Origin: Paralichthys olivaceus
Lineage: Eukaryota > Chordata > Actinopteri > Pleuronectiformes > Paralichthyidae
DNA: 64,000 nucleotides
Assembly: GCF_024713975.1 (NCBI RefSeq)
Contig: NC_091111.1
Location: 19,365,001 to 19,429,000 of the forward strand
Direction of reading: 5' to 3'
In this document: piece after piece, positions 35,053-46,671 of the stretch
Layout of the letters: every line of letters starts with the position of its first letter
How positions within the stretch are numbered: position 1 is the first letter of the stretch
Notes under the pieces: model-generated
Seen by the model: the letters and a program-made list of their open reading frames with translations, nothing else
What the model was told of the DNA's origin: nothing
Database searches by the model: none
Program-made: the position numbers and the translations under genes

Positions 35053-37000
35053 CACACATTACTTCTACACTACATCCAAGATACTTAAGCTGCATTTTGG
35101 TACATCAGGAGAAAACTCAGAGACCATCTGTTTCTATAGTGATTCAAACGTACATCCTGTTCTTCTCCGTTCTCTGACGTCTGCATCAGAGGAAACTGTT
35201 GAGGAAAGACAGAACAACTGAGGCTTATTTGACTCACTCAAAAGTTAACGACACAAAGTGATGACAAATAAAAAGAAATAGTCTCGTAAAGGTCAACAGC
35301 TACGAGACACAATCTCATGAAGATCATTTTTGCAGCTGAAAGACTGAAACTGAAACTTCCGGACGTTTTTGAGAGTTTGGTTTCTTTGTCAATTAAAAAA
35401 TAATTATAATAATAACAATGAGAATTTGTCTGATAACTGTGAGCAGAATCAGAGGAGGACGCTGCGTCTCCCCTTAAGCAAATAATCTGAAACACTTGAA
35501 CCTGAGTGAAGAAATGAGCCAAAGAGAAGATAATGAATGCAGAAATATGCTCAGTGGCCTGAGGCAGACCCCAGAGGTCTTCACTTCACCTCCCTGTGAT
35601 CAAGTGATGAGTGGGAGCAGCGTCCTCGTATTGTTAGAGGTGGTGTTCTGTCAAATTAAGACCACGTCTCCCATCAGCCCTCCCTGATGAGGATGAACAC
35701 CAGCTGATGTTTTCCCCAAAGAAATGTGACCATGTCCTGTTTGTTTTACTCTGATTCTTTGTCCGCTTGATGCGTTTGCGATGATTTAGCAGAAGACTGG
35801 ATGGTGAGCCGCCTCTAACGGTGTCAGTGTGGAGATGAAGATGTATTCTGTCGAGGCAGGATGTGTGTTTGGGATTCAGGCAGTCTGCCTCTGCCGCCTC
35901 GCTGGGTGTCAGCCTGCTGCAGACCTGAGCAGCATTTTAACAGCCAGCAGGCAGCTCACAGCATCACAGTGTCCCATTTCTACCACAGACAAAACTCAGA
36001 GCGGAACAAAGTACGGTTACTTCAATACTGTACGGAAATACAGTGTTGAGGCATTTCTACTCTACTTTCCCTTCACCGTGTTTCAGTCTGAGGCAGAAAT
36101 ATTGTACTTTTTCTAATCAATGCTGCTCATTTATCTGGCAGCTATCTGCACATTGTGATTTTAAATATTTAACACGTCAGTTTTCCAGGTGCTTTGCTTG
36201 TTGAGCCGGTTGTTCGTGATGAGCAGGAGCGCGACAGTGTTGTGTCTTTACAAGAAAAAAAAGAAAGAAAAAAACCTGGTTACCATGGCAACAATGCATT
36301 TTGCAGTGTAAAATAAATGGATGAATCTCGATTTTCTGGAGAAACGTTCAGCCAAATAACTTTACGGTCGATACTGCGCCTCCTCGGGTCCTGAGCAGAA
36401 CAACCACCGAGTGTGGAGACAATGGGACGAGCTGTTGTCGAGAAAATCAGAATAGAGACAGACGTGCTGAAATATCAAAGACTGAAATATCTAAAAATAT
36501 AATTACTTGAACAGAACATGTTATCTGGTTATAATTATATCTGCTGTAAATCATATTTGCTGTTGCTGCAGCATCATTTCCAGGAGACAAGGTTCAGCAT
36601 AATATACAGAAGTATATAAAATATATGTATGATAATATAATACTCTAGAGGACGGTTATTATCGATTCATCCGGTGATTATTTATTCTTTAATTGGTTTT
36701 TAGTTTGTCAATAAATTCAAATTTCAAAGTAGGAAATGGAAAAGCATCACTGTCACATTCTTCAGACGTACCGAGGAACTTACTCGGTTGTTAGCAGGTC
36801 AGAAATCATCGGTTCTGTGTTTTACTTTATCGATTTCAGAAACAGTTTCATTATTTAGGTTCAGGTTTCTGATTTTTCGAACTCACTGTTGTTTTGTTTT
36901 TAAACTAAAGAAATCTCAATATATTTAAATCTTATTTCACTTGACAGTCAGCAGACACAGTTCTGGGACACGTTTTTGTTTCTTAGAGCTGTTCCTGAAA
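35050..37000. other. intergenic; nothing recognised
   Basis: AT-rich sequence with no recognisable exon, RNA gene or long repeat on either strand. Confidence 0.5.
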
Positions 37001-37009
37001 TCGCTTTCT

Positions 37010-37265
37010 ATTCATCCCACTATTCCTTTTCTTTCTCCATCAGTCATCTACTCCCATTCCCTCGACCACCTTCCTTTTCTCTTTTTCACTCAGTTCCTCC
37101 CTCACCTCCTCCCTGCTCTCTCTGTTTCAGTCTCTTTTTTTTGGCTTTCCCGTTTCCTCAAATCTCCTCCGATTCCCTCCCCAGCTCCTCTTTCCTCTGG
37201 CTCCTCTCCCTCTCTCATCTTTTTTCCCATCATGTCTGTCCTCTCTTCCGTCTCCTTCCTCCCCT
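37010..37265. repeat. polypyrimidine-rich tract
   Basis: About 250 bp dominated by C/T on the plus strand. Two overlapping frames stay open across it through composition alone. Confidence 0.7.
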
Positions 37266-37559
37266 GCCTTCTGAAACATCAGCGCTCACAGCGGGCTGTC
37301 AAACCACCCGCCGCGTCTATCCACAATTCACCTCCCCTCATAATGAGGACGCCGGGCAATCGTGGTGCCAAATTCAATTAAAAGAAGTTTATGAGTCGGT
37401 TTTGGTGAAGAGGTGAAAGCAGGACAGTTGCGTTTGATGCTGCATTCCGCTGAGTGTGTTTTCTTCCTTTGCTGAAAACCCCCCGAGAACCTCCAGCAGT
37501 CACCTTTCCTTGGTGCTTGCCTCATTATTTCCCAGAGGAATCGATGGTTCAATGATATC

Positions 37560-37865
37560 GGTCCCTTACTCTGCCCACTGGCCAAAAGCCTTCACTGCCC
37601 AGCACCACGACCGAAGTCCGGCCAACATTTGATTTGGCCATCTCCAAGTCTGCCTTCCCTTCCCCACCAACGTTTTGTCTGTTCCTGCGTCGAGCCGGCT
37701 CCTGAAGGCTTCCGGCCAACATCTGCTCCTGGATCGGCCAATGACAAGCTGTTCCTGAGTCAGCTGTCTTGGCCAACGTAGTCTGTTCCTGTTCTTGAGG
37801 CTGCTCTTGAGTTGGCCATCCCGGCCGACATCAAGCTTGTTCACAAAGCCATCGTCTCAGCCGAC
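37560..37865. repeat. degenerate GGCCAAC / CTGTTCCTG repeat
   Basis: The words GGCCAACAT/GGCCGACAT, TTGGCCAT and CTGTTCCTG(A/C)GTC recur four to six times each at spacings of about 40-70 bp, giving a patchy minisatellite-like array. The element family was not recognised. Confidence 0.45.
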
Positions 37866-39419
37866 CAACCCCCTCACACTGTTGATACCCAGCCTGCTCT
37901 ACCTCCACAGAGGTCACTCGCCAATTGGACCATTTTTGTTTCTGTCTGTCCTGACTCCTGTTTGTGCTGCCACCGACTATAAGGTTTCCCGATCCCCTGA
38001 TCACGGATGAGTTAGAAAAATATAGAATGTGACTGAGGCTGTTTCACATTACGGAGACTGACTGTAATTAAATTCATCCAGAAGAAGTAATTACTGAATG
38101 ATTCAAACTCATTAAGAGAGTAACAAACTTCACCTCTGTTTCACAAACTCAGACACCATCCTGGAAACTGTCTCCTCGATTGCAGGCATATTTCATGAAT
38201 AGTCAATAAGTTCAATGTATTTCCATAATGAGTTTTACTTTCATGCCAATATTTGATTTTTTTTTATGTTTCCACATCAGAGTAGGCGTCACAATTTCCA
38301 AATGCTGAAAATCTCATTTTGGAGTGGAACTTTGTAAATACACAGATGGCTTCAGGGTGCGGAGCAAGCCAAACTTTCCACGAGGGCACAGATTGATTCA
38401 TACGTTTCTGTCCACGATGTAAATCAGCAGGGAGACGAGATAATGAAGCACTGAAATAAAGAAAGGATTGATCAGTCTGTGAAGAGGTCTGAGTGAGACC
38501 TGTGGTGCGTTCACTGACCTGACTGATGGGAAAAAAAACTGTAGAATTAAGACTTTGTTGTTGCAAACTTTATCCATCAAGGGTTCGGAGATGATTGTTT
38601 TGTCCGTGTGCTTGTTAATTGAGGCTTTAAGGGTCAAGTCACCCAAATTAAAATGTTTTTTTCAGTTTTAACAGTTGTGTGGTAAGTTTTGTTATTTGGT
38701 TTGGAAATTATCTGAACTCATCGTAATTGTTTAAAGCAGAAAGAGTCGACAGTAGAAGTCTGAGATTGTGTTCTAAAGATAAGTCCGTTTTTTTTTTTTA
38801 ACAAAGCAGAAAGTTGGCAGGTTCTTTATTCTCTCTGACCTCCAGTTACTTTCTAATTTCACCGATTAACACATCTTCAGCTCGGGAGAACAAAACCAAG
38901 CAGTTGCTGTGGGGGTTGGTGAAAAATAAGAAATGACAATCCTTATTGAACAGAACAGAGGGGTCTTTGAGCCATTACCCTCCTCTAGAAAAACAGAACC
39001 TTTACTGAAAATTGACAAACCTCTAAGAAACACAGCTTTTTTTTTTAAATAAATCAAACGGCGTGTTGGTAGCGACGGAGTTGGGGGAGCTGGTTTCAGA
39101 GCTGGATGTAGACAGCTGTCATGGAAACAGATGCCACTTTGTTCTTCTTGCCATCTTTGATTGCGACTCCTTCTGTGCCTCCTCCATCGACGGCGTGCTG
39201 AGCCCTGCTTCTCCTTGATGGCGGATCAGAAAGGAAGAACCAGTAGACACAGTTTCGTGACTCGATGAGGAAATCATCTCACGATAAGCGTCGGGAGAGG
39301 AGAGCAGGAACTGGGCTCACAAGCTACGGCCTCGATGCCAGATGTGCAATGAAAAAAAGAATGTACATCTTCAGTGTCTTGTTCTTCAGAGTATAACGTC
39401 CTCAGACAGAAGCCTGTCC

Positions 39420-39975
39420 TCTCCAGATACGACCTCAGAGACTCGGACATGAGCTCGTCGACACAGACACAACCTCCAAAACTCAAAACATGAACTTGAC
39501 GACTTCAGACGAGAACTGTGCAACTTGACGAATTAACTTGTGGACTTGAAAACTCAAGACACGATGACTTTTGTTAAACATCGACATGATGATCTCGTAC
39601 AGGCTCTTGGCATCATACATGGTTTAGACACGACTCTGACATGACCTGAGCAACTCTGGACTGAAATCAGTGGCTTCAGCGACTTGGATATCAACAGTGA
39701 CTTAGAAACAGCCTCACTAACACGTGAGCTTTGCCTCTTTAACATGACCTGATAACTGAGAGAAGACCTCTCAGAAATATCATTACACGCTTTCAGAAAT
39801 CTCCGCTCGTGACTTCAGTGACTTGGACATAAACTTCGCTGTGATCTCAGGGACTCGTTATCTTGTCAAACCCAACGATTGACCACAGCAGCTCTGACAT
39901 GACTCAACGTTACCATGACACAGATTCAATCTCTAACTTTGCAGGACTGGGACGTTAGTGACTTGACTACAACAT
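39420..39975. repeat. degenerate GACTTG / GACATGA repeat array
   Basis: Short words such as GACTT(G/C), ACATGA(A/C)CT, GTGACTTCAG.GACTTGGA and GACTCG recur throughout about 550 bp without a fixed period. This is consistent with a strongly eroded minisatellite. No coding frame resembles a protein. Confidence 0.4.
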
Positions 39976-40550
39976 TTCTGCGGCCGGGGTTTATTGTCTG
40001 TCAAACTGAATGTCTGCATGAAGTTTTCTTCCTTCCCCATCATCACTGCGAGCACTTTAGCGAACATCCCCCGCTCTGTGTCAGACGGTTTGAGGTGTCA
40101 GAGAGTTCTTCAACCCCAGCAGAACATTCCGGTTTATTTTAGACACCGTTGGTCTAAAAATTGACAAAACCTCTGAGTGAAATGTGAGCAGGATGTTTCT
40201 AATGTCTGGTTTGTTAAGTTTCTTTACAGTTTGCTCGGTCTTCCTCCCCTCCAGCAGGGCAGCGGCGGACTGATGCCAGAGCTCGGTCTGCTGAGGAGGC
40301 ATGTGTGTGTGTGTGTGTGTGTGTTGAGGAAGAGTGCTAACGAGGCTCAGCCAGCGAGGAGGTGAAGCTGCCAAGGGGCGACCTTTGACCTCCTAGAGGC
40401 GTTTTCTCTCAGACTGGTCTGCCTCTGGTGGGGTCGTGGTGGCCCACGCTTGCCGCGAGGCAGCAGTCAAGGTCAGGGCGAGGGACCCCGAGCCTCCGTC
40501 CTGCTGTTTCCAACATCGACACCGACCAATTGACTGGCTGCAGGAGGACG

Positions 40551-40580
40551 GAGGAGGAGGAGGAGGAGGAGGAAGAGGAG
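40551..40580. repeat. (GGA)n repeat
   Basis: About nine GGA/GAA units. Confidence 0.85.
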
Positions 40581-41533
40581 GGTGAGTCTCTTAATTTCTC
40601 TCTCTCTGTTTCCATCAGCAGAAAGGAAGCTGGTGATGATTTGTTACGAACATGTACAGTTGATATGTCGAAGTATCAATACAATAATTTAGAAATATAT
40701 CTAATAATATATATGTACTCTTATTACAAGTCCACTAACGTGCACTAAAACGCTGACCTACTCAAAGTCTTATCACTGGTTAAGTTGTTCAGAGGATAAA
40801 TCGTGAGAATCTCATGAAGATATTTCTGCATAAGAATAATATAATAAAAATGATCAGAGCAGCAGAAAGACTCAACCTAATTTTAAAACAGTTTAAGTGT
40901 CTGTACTTGATTTAAAACAAGTGAGAATTATTTATATTTGTTATAAAAAATAACTGGAATTTGTATTGAGGTAGAATATTAACACATTCAGATTATTTCA
41001 CATCTTTTCAAAAATCCTAAAAGTCTAAACTAGAGCGCTCAGTAGAACACGAACCTCCGCCAAGGGCAAACGTCTGTCTCGCTTTTGTAATTGAAAAATA
41101 AAAGGAAAAAGAGAGACTCTGATTATCTGCAGCAAATTGTATAAACTTGTCTCAACACCATAAATGTCAGATTTCTATCGAATAAACTGAGCGAAAAGTG
41201 AAATGAAGTGAAACAGTAGAAATTAGAATAGAATAGAAATAAAGTTCTGTCTGTTTGGAAAAAGCAGCACGACATGAATTTGTAAAGACGGAGGACTAAT
41301 GAAAAATATACAGAAAAATACTGCATGTACTTCTTTTAAAATCCAGTGATAAAATGTTGAATAGATCAGCAAATCAAATGACAATGATGTGAGTTAATAA
41401 TTATAGACAACGCTGTCGCTCTGCCGCTTTTTACTGGAGAACAAAAGATTGACCGGTCAATAAAAAGTCAATATGAGCCTTTCACAAAAATTACAGTTTC
41501 GATGTTCAAGCTATGAGATATTTTACAGAAAAG

Positions 41534-41564
41534 ATATGTGTATATATATATACACATATATATA
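41534..41564. repeat. AT-rich palindrome
   Basis: ATATGTGTATATATATATAC and its complement form a near-perfect inverted repeat with no loop. Confidence 0.7.
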
Positions 41565-42044
41565 TGTTCATGTTTAATTTACATTAAACAATGATTTGAA
41601 AGTTTCTAAAAAGCTCTAATTTGAATGAGGCTAAATTGAACCTTAGTAACTGAAGACTTATAAATCTATAATTTCTCTATGTGTCAAACGTGCTGCCAGA
41701 TAATCAATACTAGTCTGACATTGACGTTTTGCTCGACCGACAGGAAGATGAAATCTCCCGGTTTCATTTGGTGACTGGATTTTAAATCAATTTAACTGTA
41801 TAAAGTTTATTTACATGTAATTTAATGACATGTATGAAACAATGTGCATCGAATGTGAACGTGTTTTTTAGCCTGAATCCTTGTGTGGGACTAATAATGT
41901 CATGGAGCCCCCCTGCTGGATGACAGACTGTACTACAACTAGACTGAAGAGTGGATAAGAAGTCTTCTTCTTCCTGAATCAGTTTCTCTCATCTTATTTA
42001 CATTTTCTGATTTTTGTATTTCTCACCTCTGTCAAAGCAGATTG

Positions 42045-42165
42045 GCTCCTTATCCAAACTCTCCTTCACTCTCCTCCTTCCTTTCTCTGTCTTCACCTCC
42101 TTCTTCCTCTCCTTCACTCTACCTCCTCCCTCTGTCTTCTCCTCCTTCTTTCCTATCCTCTAAAA
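42045..42165. repeat. polypyrimidine tract downstream of rnaseh1
   Basis: A C/T-rich plus strand just beyond the rnaseh1 polyadenylation signal. On the rnaseh1 transcript strand it is purine-rich. Confidence 0.6.
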
Positions 42166-42247
42166 ACAAGTAAACAAGGTAAAAAAGAATCCTTGGAAGA
42201 AATCATAACCGAACTGACTTTGTTTTCAGCTGAAACTTAAAAAAAAC

Positions 42248-42253
42248 TTTATT
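42248..42253 (-). terminator. rnaseh1 polyadenylation signal
   Basis: AATAAA on the minus strand, about 130 bp past the rnaseh1 stop codon. It is the first canonical signal met. Confidence 0.65.
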
Positions 42254-42383
42254 AAGAACAGAACATTCAACAGAGACACAGACAAAACACACACTTCCCT
42301 CCTCTGAGTTTTTGGGTTCGTCAGAGCTGCTGCGAGGGGAAAACAAAAAAGTCCAAATCCAGATGCACGTGATCCGACTCCCT

Positions 42384-43524
42384 TTAATCGGAATCGTCAC
42401 TGTCGTCGTCGTCATGCTGCTCTAGAGGCTTCACGGCTCCTTCTCTCGAGAGTCTGTCAGCCTCCTCGTTGCCTCTGTAGCCGGCGTGACCTGGAATATG
42501 CAGCTGGAGGATGAGGAGGAAGGAAAGGAGGAAAGTCAACAACAGAAACATTCACATTTAACATTAAAAAAAATAAATAAAATCCCTCAAAGACAAAATG
42601 AATATCATGGAAGACATCAGCTTGGTTTCAGGTCGTCTCTCTGAAGCAAAACTGAAGAAAGAAAATTAAAAGAACTCACCTCGTCACCATCCAGGCTTTT
42701 TCTATCAATGGAGTATTATTGATATAAAAAACACCTGCTGCTCCGTCTAAGCTGTTTTTAATTTCCACACACCAGCTCCTACCTGGTTCCACGTTCACAC
42801 CTTCTGATTCTTAATGTAACGGGCCTCTAGCGCCTCTTGTGGACACTCCTCTTACTGTAGTATGGTTGTTGTGAAGTCACCACCTCACAGTGGAGGATAA
42901 TAGACTGCACGAGTATTATTAAAGTCAGACTGACTCTTCTATGTGACCAGAATACACACATATATATATATATATATATTTTAATAAATAAGTCCGGGTT
43001 GGAATTTACCCAGACCACCTCCAGCTCTGCGTTCAGTTTGTCGAGCTTCACAAAGTCGTCTTTGTTGATGATTTCACCTCCAGATTTCAGTCTCCAGCCG
43101 TTCAGCTTCCAGTTCTTCACCCACTTGGTCACACCTGCAGGAACACACACAAACTTCAGGCCTGGGCTCAGAGGAGGCTGGTGTTTGTGTTTCGGTCAGA
43201 CTCTGGGTCCAATGGTTCAAATGATTCATGTAAAAGTCTCTTGGTTCTTGCTGCTCATCCAGATGTCTGTTCTTTGTTTCCCCAAAGTTCTAGAATGAAC
43301 AGGGCGACTGATAAAACTGCATTATGGGAAATATGCCAGGTTGAAATAAACAGGAAGTACCCTTTATGGTCAGATGTGGTGAAATATGACACATGGTTCC
43401 ATGTTTAGAAATCTCACCATTGATCGTGAACTTGCTGTCGGTGTAAAGAACCAACTTCTTGATGTTCTTCTCTTTAGCTTGTTGCAGTGCTTTGCAGGCA
43501 GCCTGGTTCACACACACACAAACA

Positions 43525-43596
<72 letters not shown>

Positions 43597-45663
43597 CGGT
43601 TAGCGACATGTCTGTGTGAAAGTATAACACTTAGAAATTATTAAGCGATATCTATATTGTCTCTGGTGCGTAATGTCTGTCTGAGTCTTAACACTGAAAC
43701 ACTGATGATTAGATGTGATGAGATGTTTACCCGTAACTCTGCCCGTTGGTTGGTTTGTCTTCCGTGAAGTCGCTCTGCAACATTCCTGCAGGACAGCGCA
43801 GACAAATATTTTATGTATAGATTTCATTGGTTTTTATGAGGAATAAGAACGAGTGTGTCTTTAATTCAGTTACTGTCTGTAAAGTGTGTGTTTCCTCACA
43901 GTGGGTGGTTGGGACCCCAGTAGACTCCGATGCCGGCTCGGGCCATGCGTTTTCCGTTTCCTGCGCAGCAGCCGTCAGTGTAAACGACCACAGCGTCACC
44001 TGGAGGGAGGGAGTTCAGTTTTACTGGATGTTTTGAGTTCGTGTCAACCACCATGTAACTAAATCAGTTCAGATTATCCACCTACAGTTTTATATTTTTT
44101 TTATTATTACTTACTGAAGCAAATGTTTGATTCTTGCTGCTCTAATATTGCACATTTCCCCAGAGTGGTACTAATAAGGGATTATCTTATTTTGCAGGAT
44201 AAGCACACTTATTTTCCACTGACAGCTTGAACATCTCACCCATGTATGTGAATCCATCTGAGTTTTGTGAAGAGGAGCTTTCTGTCTCTTTGACTCGTTT
44301 GGGGGGGGGCACCACCTCCTCATCTGAGTGGCATCTCTTCTTACCCAGAGGGATGTACTCCAGAGGCTCTGGGCCTCTTTTAGGAAGAAGGGCGACAGCC
44401 GGCTCAAAACTCTGAGCTGCTGAAAACCAAAAACACAAAAGGTTCTAGTCATGTTCGCCCTTTAAGATTGGACAGATGCTATTGTGCAGGTTCTATTTAG
44501 CTGGAAATTTATTTTAGCATCTCCTCCTAACGGACAAAGGCTGTACACGTGTGGGTGAAAATAAAACGAACTCAGTCTACACCAGCGTACCGTTCTTCAC
44601 CTCTGGAGGGGAGGAGAGTTCCACTCCTCTGACAAACGCCCAGGCGTCTCGCTCTGATGCAAACTTCTTGAAAGAGGCAGATGGGAATTTTTCCACCTGA
44701 CTCTTACATTCATCCCTAAATAAAAATTCAAGAAAGAAGAAAAATAATGATCAATTCATGAATCTTAAAAGAAATCATGCATCTTTCTTTTGTGAAAAAT
44801 CCAAACTTCTTCCCAGGACTTATATATTCGCTATATAGAAGTGTCAGATGCATAATGAGCTCAACATTATTCTTGATAGTAGATTTGTTGTATGATGCAG
44901 CTTTACAACTCTGATGCTCGTTAATATTTGGTGTTTTCCTGTGAAATATGTGAGAGGACCAAACCTTTAACTTCTGCTGTTCACGAACACAACATACTTT
45001 TAAAAGCCTGTTGCAAACTATCAACGTGACATGACCCTAAAATATTCCACGAGTCACAATAACACTCATCGAGTGTGTGTCTTACAATTAAATATCATTA
45101 TTGAAAGGAGCACGTGTTGTTTTTTAAGCCGAATTAAAACGTGGGCTTTACTGATTATAAGACACTGTCACATTATTTACTTTTCCTGGGATTTCATTTG
45201 TTAGCGATACAAACACGTTAAATCGAGTGATCTGAATAGAGTTTGGCCAGTGACTCACGGGAAACAAAATGAAGCATAATCATGAATAAGCTGTCGCAGG
45301 CGTGCTGTCTTCGACGCCGAATGTAAAGTCGGATTATAAAGATTTGAAAACACTGAATGACTTGTTATGTTTTGTTGTTTTGTATTAAATACATACAAAG
45401 AGATTGTAAACAACGAGAAATCCGAACGGAGTCTGGCTTGTGATTTCTCACAGGAATCAAACGCACTGAACAGGGCCGGTGGATTTTATTCCCGTACAAG
45501 CACAAGTTGGAACACTTCGGTGTGAGCCGTCTCACCAGGACTTGTAGACTCCGGGTTTGAATCCCTTCTGCACCGCGTAGAAAAACTTGCCCTTCGCCAT
45601 CTGATCCGCGGCGCAGCACACGCTCCTGCGAAGTTCTCTGAAGAGACCAGTGAATCTGAACAT
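42384..45663 (-). CDS. rnaseh1: rnaseh1, ribonuclease H1, complete
   Basis: This enzyme cuts the RNA strand of RNA-DNA hybrids in mitochondria and nucleus. Eight coding exons were read: 45536-45663, 44591-44715, 44240-44419, 43900-43999, 43731-43785, 43418-43502, 43010-43134 and 42384-42503, all with AG/GT borders and matching phases. They give 305 codons; the human protein has 286. An N-terminal hybrid-binding domain ([13 protein letters not shown]...[14 protein letters not shown], about 27-73) is followed by a linker and an RNase H domain from about 145. The catalytic set is present: Asp153 (YTDGCC), Glu194 (QRAEL), Asp218 (YTDSKF), Asp282 (NEEADRL), plus His272 (PGHAG). Met1 starts an Arg-rich presequence likely to target mitochondria. 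Met22, just before FFYAV, matches the internal start used for the nuclear form in mammals. The acidic tail DDDDSDDSD is unusual. The gene is divergent from rps7. Confidence 0.97.
42957..42981. repeat. (TA)n tract in rnaseh1 intron 7
   Basis: About 11 TA units, some 30 bp downstream of the exon 7 donor on the transcript strand. Confidence 0.85.
43509..43593. repeat. (CA)n tract touching the 3' splice site of rnaseh1 exon 6
   Basis: On the transcript strand this is a TG repeat of about 40 units, with a few TTTG interruptions, that ends only six bases before the AACCAG/GCTGCC acceptor. It takes the place of a normal polypyrimidine tract. Confidence 0.95.
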
Positions 45664-45695
45664 CACCGTCCGTGAACGCACCACGAGGCCACCAT
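45663..45695 (-). promoter_or_regulatory. rnaseh1 uORF overlapping the first AUG
   Basis: An ATG at 45695 in a good context (G at -3, G at +4) opens a ten-codon frame, MVASWCVHGR. Its TGA overlaps the rnaseh1 Met1 codon as TGATG. This arrangement allows termination and reinitiation. A uORF that tunes production of the mitochondrial form has been described for mammalian RNASEH1. Whether this one is in the mature 5'UTR depends on the transcription start, which is not visible. Confidence 0.6.
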
Positions 45696-45720
45696 CGCGA
45701 TGCTAACTCAGAAACATTAA

Positions 45721-45800
45721 ATTCACAGAAGTCTCGACATTTTATATTAAATCACATTAAATTCACTGAAGTCTCGACATTTTATATTAAATCACATTAA
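45721..45800. repeat. 40-bp direct duplication upstream of rnaseh1
   Basis: Two adjacent 40-bp units (45721-45760 and 45761-45800) differ at one position (ATTCACAGAAG versus ATTCACTGAAG). They lie 26 bp beyond the rnaseh1 uORF start, in the probable 5'UTR or core promoter. Confidence 0.95.
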
Positions 45801-46645
45801 AGTCGCGTTTCTCTGACAAAACCTCAGGACGTGAGTTCAACTCAGCTCGAGAGTTAGCCGCTTCCTGTTAGCTAACCTGTTAGCCTCCTCTGATTCACGC
45901 TAGTGACTCAAGCGTAAGTCCTCGTCGCCATGACAACACCGGGAATGACGTCACATCTTTATAACCTCACGGCTGATGTTTTGTTTGGAATCTGAAAAAT
46001 GACGCGACGGAGAAAATAGTGACACATAGAGTTAGCAGCCGTTAGCATCCGCTAGCTTGTGTCCGAACTCTCGCGATGTTACTCTTCTTCTTCTTCTTCT
46101 TCCTCTCTGAGGTCTGACGGCACCGTTACTGTTTCACTACCGCCCCCTGCAGGCGTTCTTAATGCTGCGTTCACTGCGTCATTGTTCATGATCACACAGA
46201 CAAACTTGAAACGGACAAATTAATTTAAAAACATATGAAAATATATTTAGGTTGAAAAACACGAAAATAAATGGAACATCACAAACAGTTATAAACACAA
46301 CGTTGAGTTGAAAGTCACTCTGCATATCTTGTTTTATTTCATTTTTATATGTTTATTTTAACTATTGACCTGCTGAGCTGTTTCTTCTTGTCCAACACAT
46401 TTCACTAATAACTGCATATAAAACTTGAAGTAAACAGCCTAAAGGTATTATTTCTATAGATATTTGATTATTAAATACATAACTTTTATTTTACTATAAC
46501 TAAATGTATCATGTGACACTAGAACAGATGAGTCCCACATCACGTGAACGCACCACTCTCGCTCTCAGCGGGGACGCCTCCAGATCTCGCGATGTTTGAG
46601 CGTCTCTCACCCATTGGATTTAACTCAACTCTCGCGATGTCTCGG
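45801..46645. promoter_or_regulatory. divergent promoter region between rnaseh1 and rps7
   Basis: The head-to-head start regions of the two genes are about 0.9 kb apart. The word TCTCGCGAT occurs at 46069-46077, 46585-46593 and 46630-46638, each followed by GT or near it. TCTCGCGA is the core of the BANP-type CpG-island promoter element. The CTCF-like CCTGCAGGGGGCGG is on the minus strand at 46140-46153. A TTC repeat lies at 46086-46104. The middle (46180-46510) is AT-rich and shows nothing else. Confidence 0.55.
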
Positions 46646-46671
46646 CCTCTTCCTTGGCCGTCGTTACAGAG
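46646..46671 (+). promoter_or_regulatory. rps7 exon 1 with 5' terminal oligopyrimidine (TOP) start
   Basis: CCTCTTCCTTGGCCGTCGTT is followed by ACAGAG/GTGAGT. Ribosomal protein mRNAs start with a C in a pyrimidine run (TOP), which couples their translation to mTOR. The start is probably at one of the C residues 46646-46649. Exon 1 is non-coding here, about 25 nt, as the ATG lies in exon 2. Confidence 0.75.
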
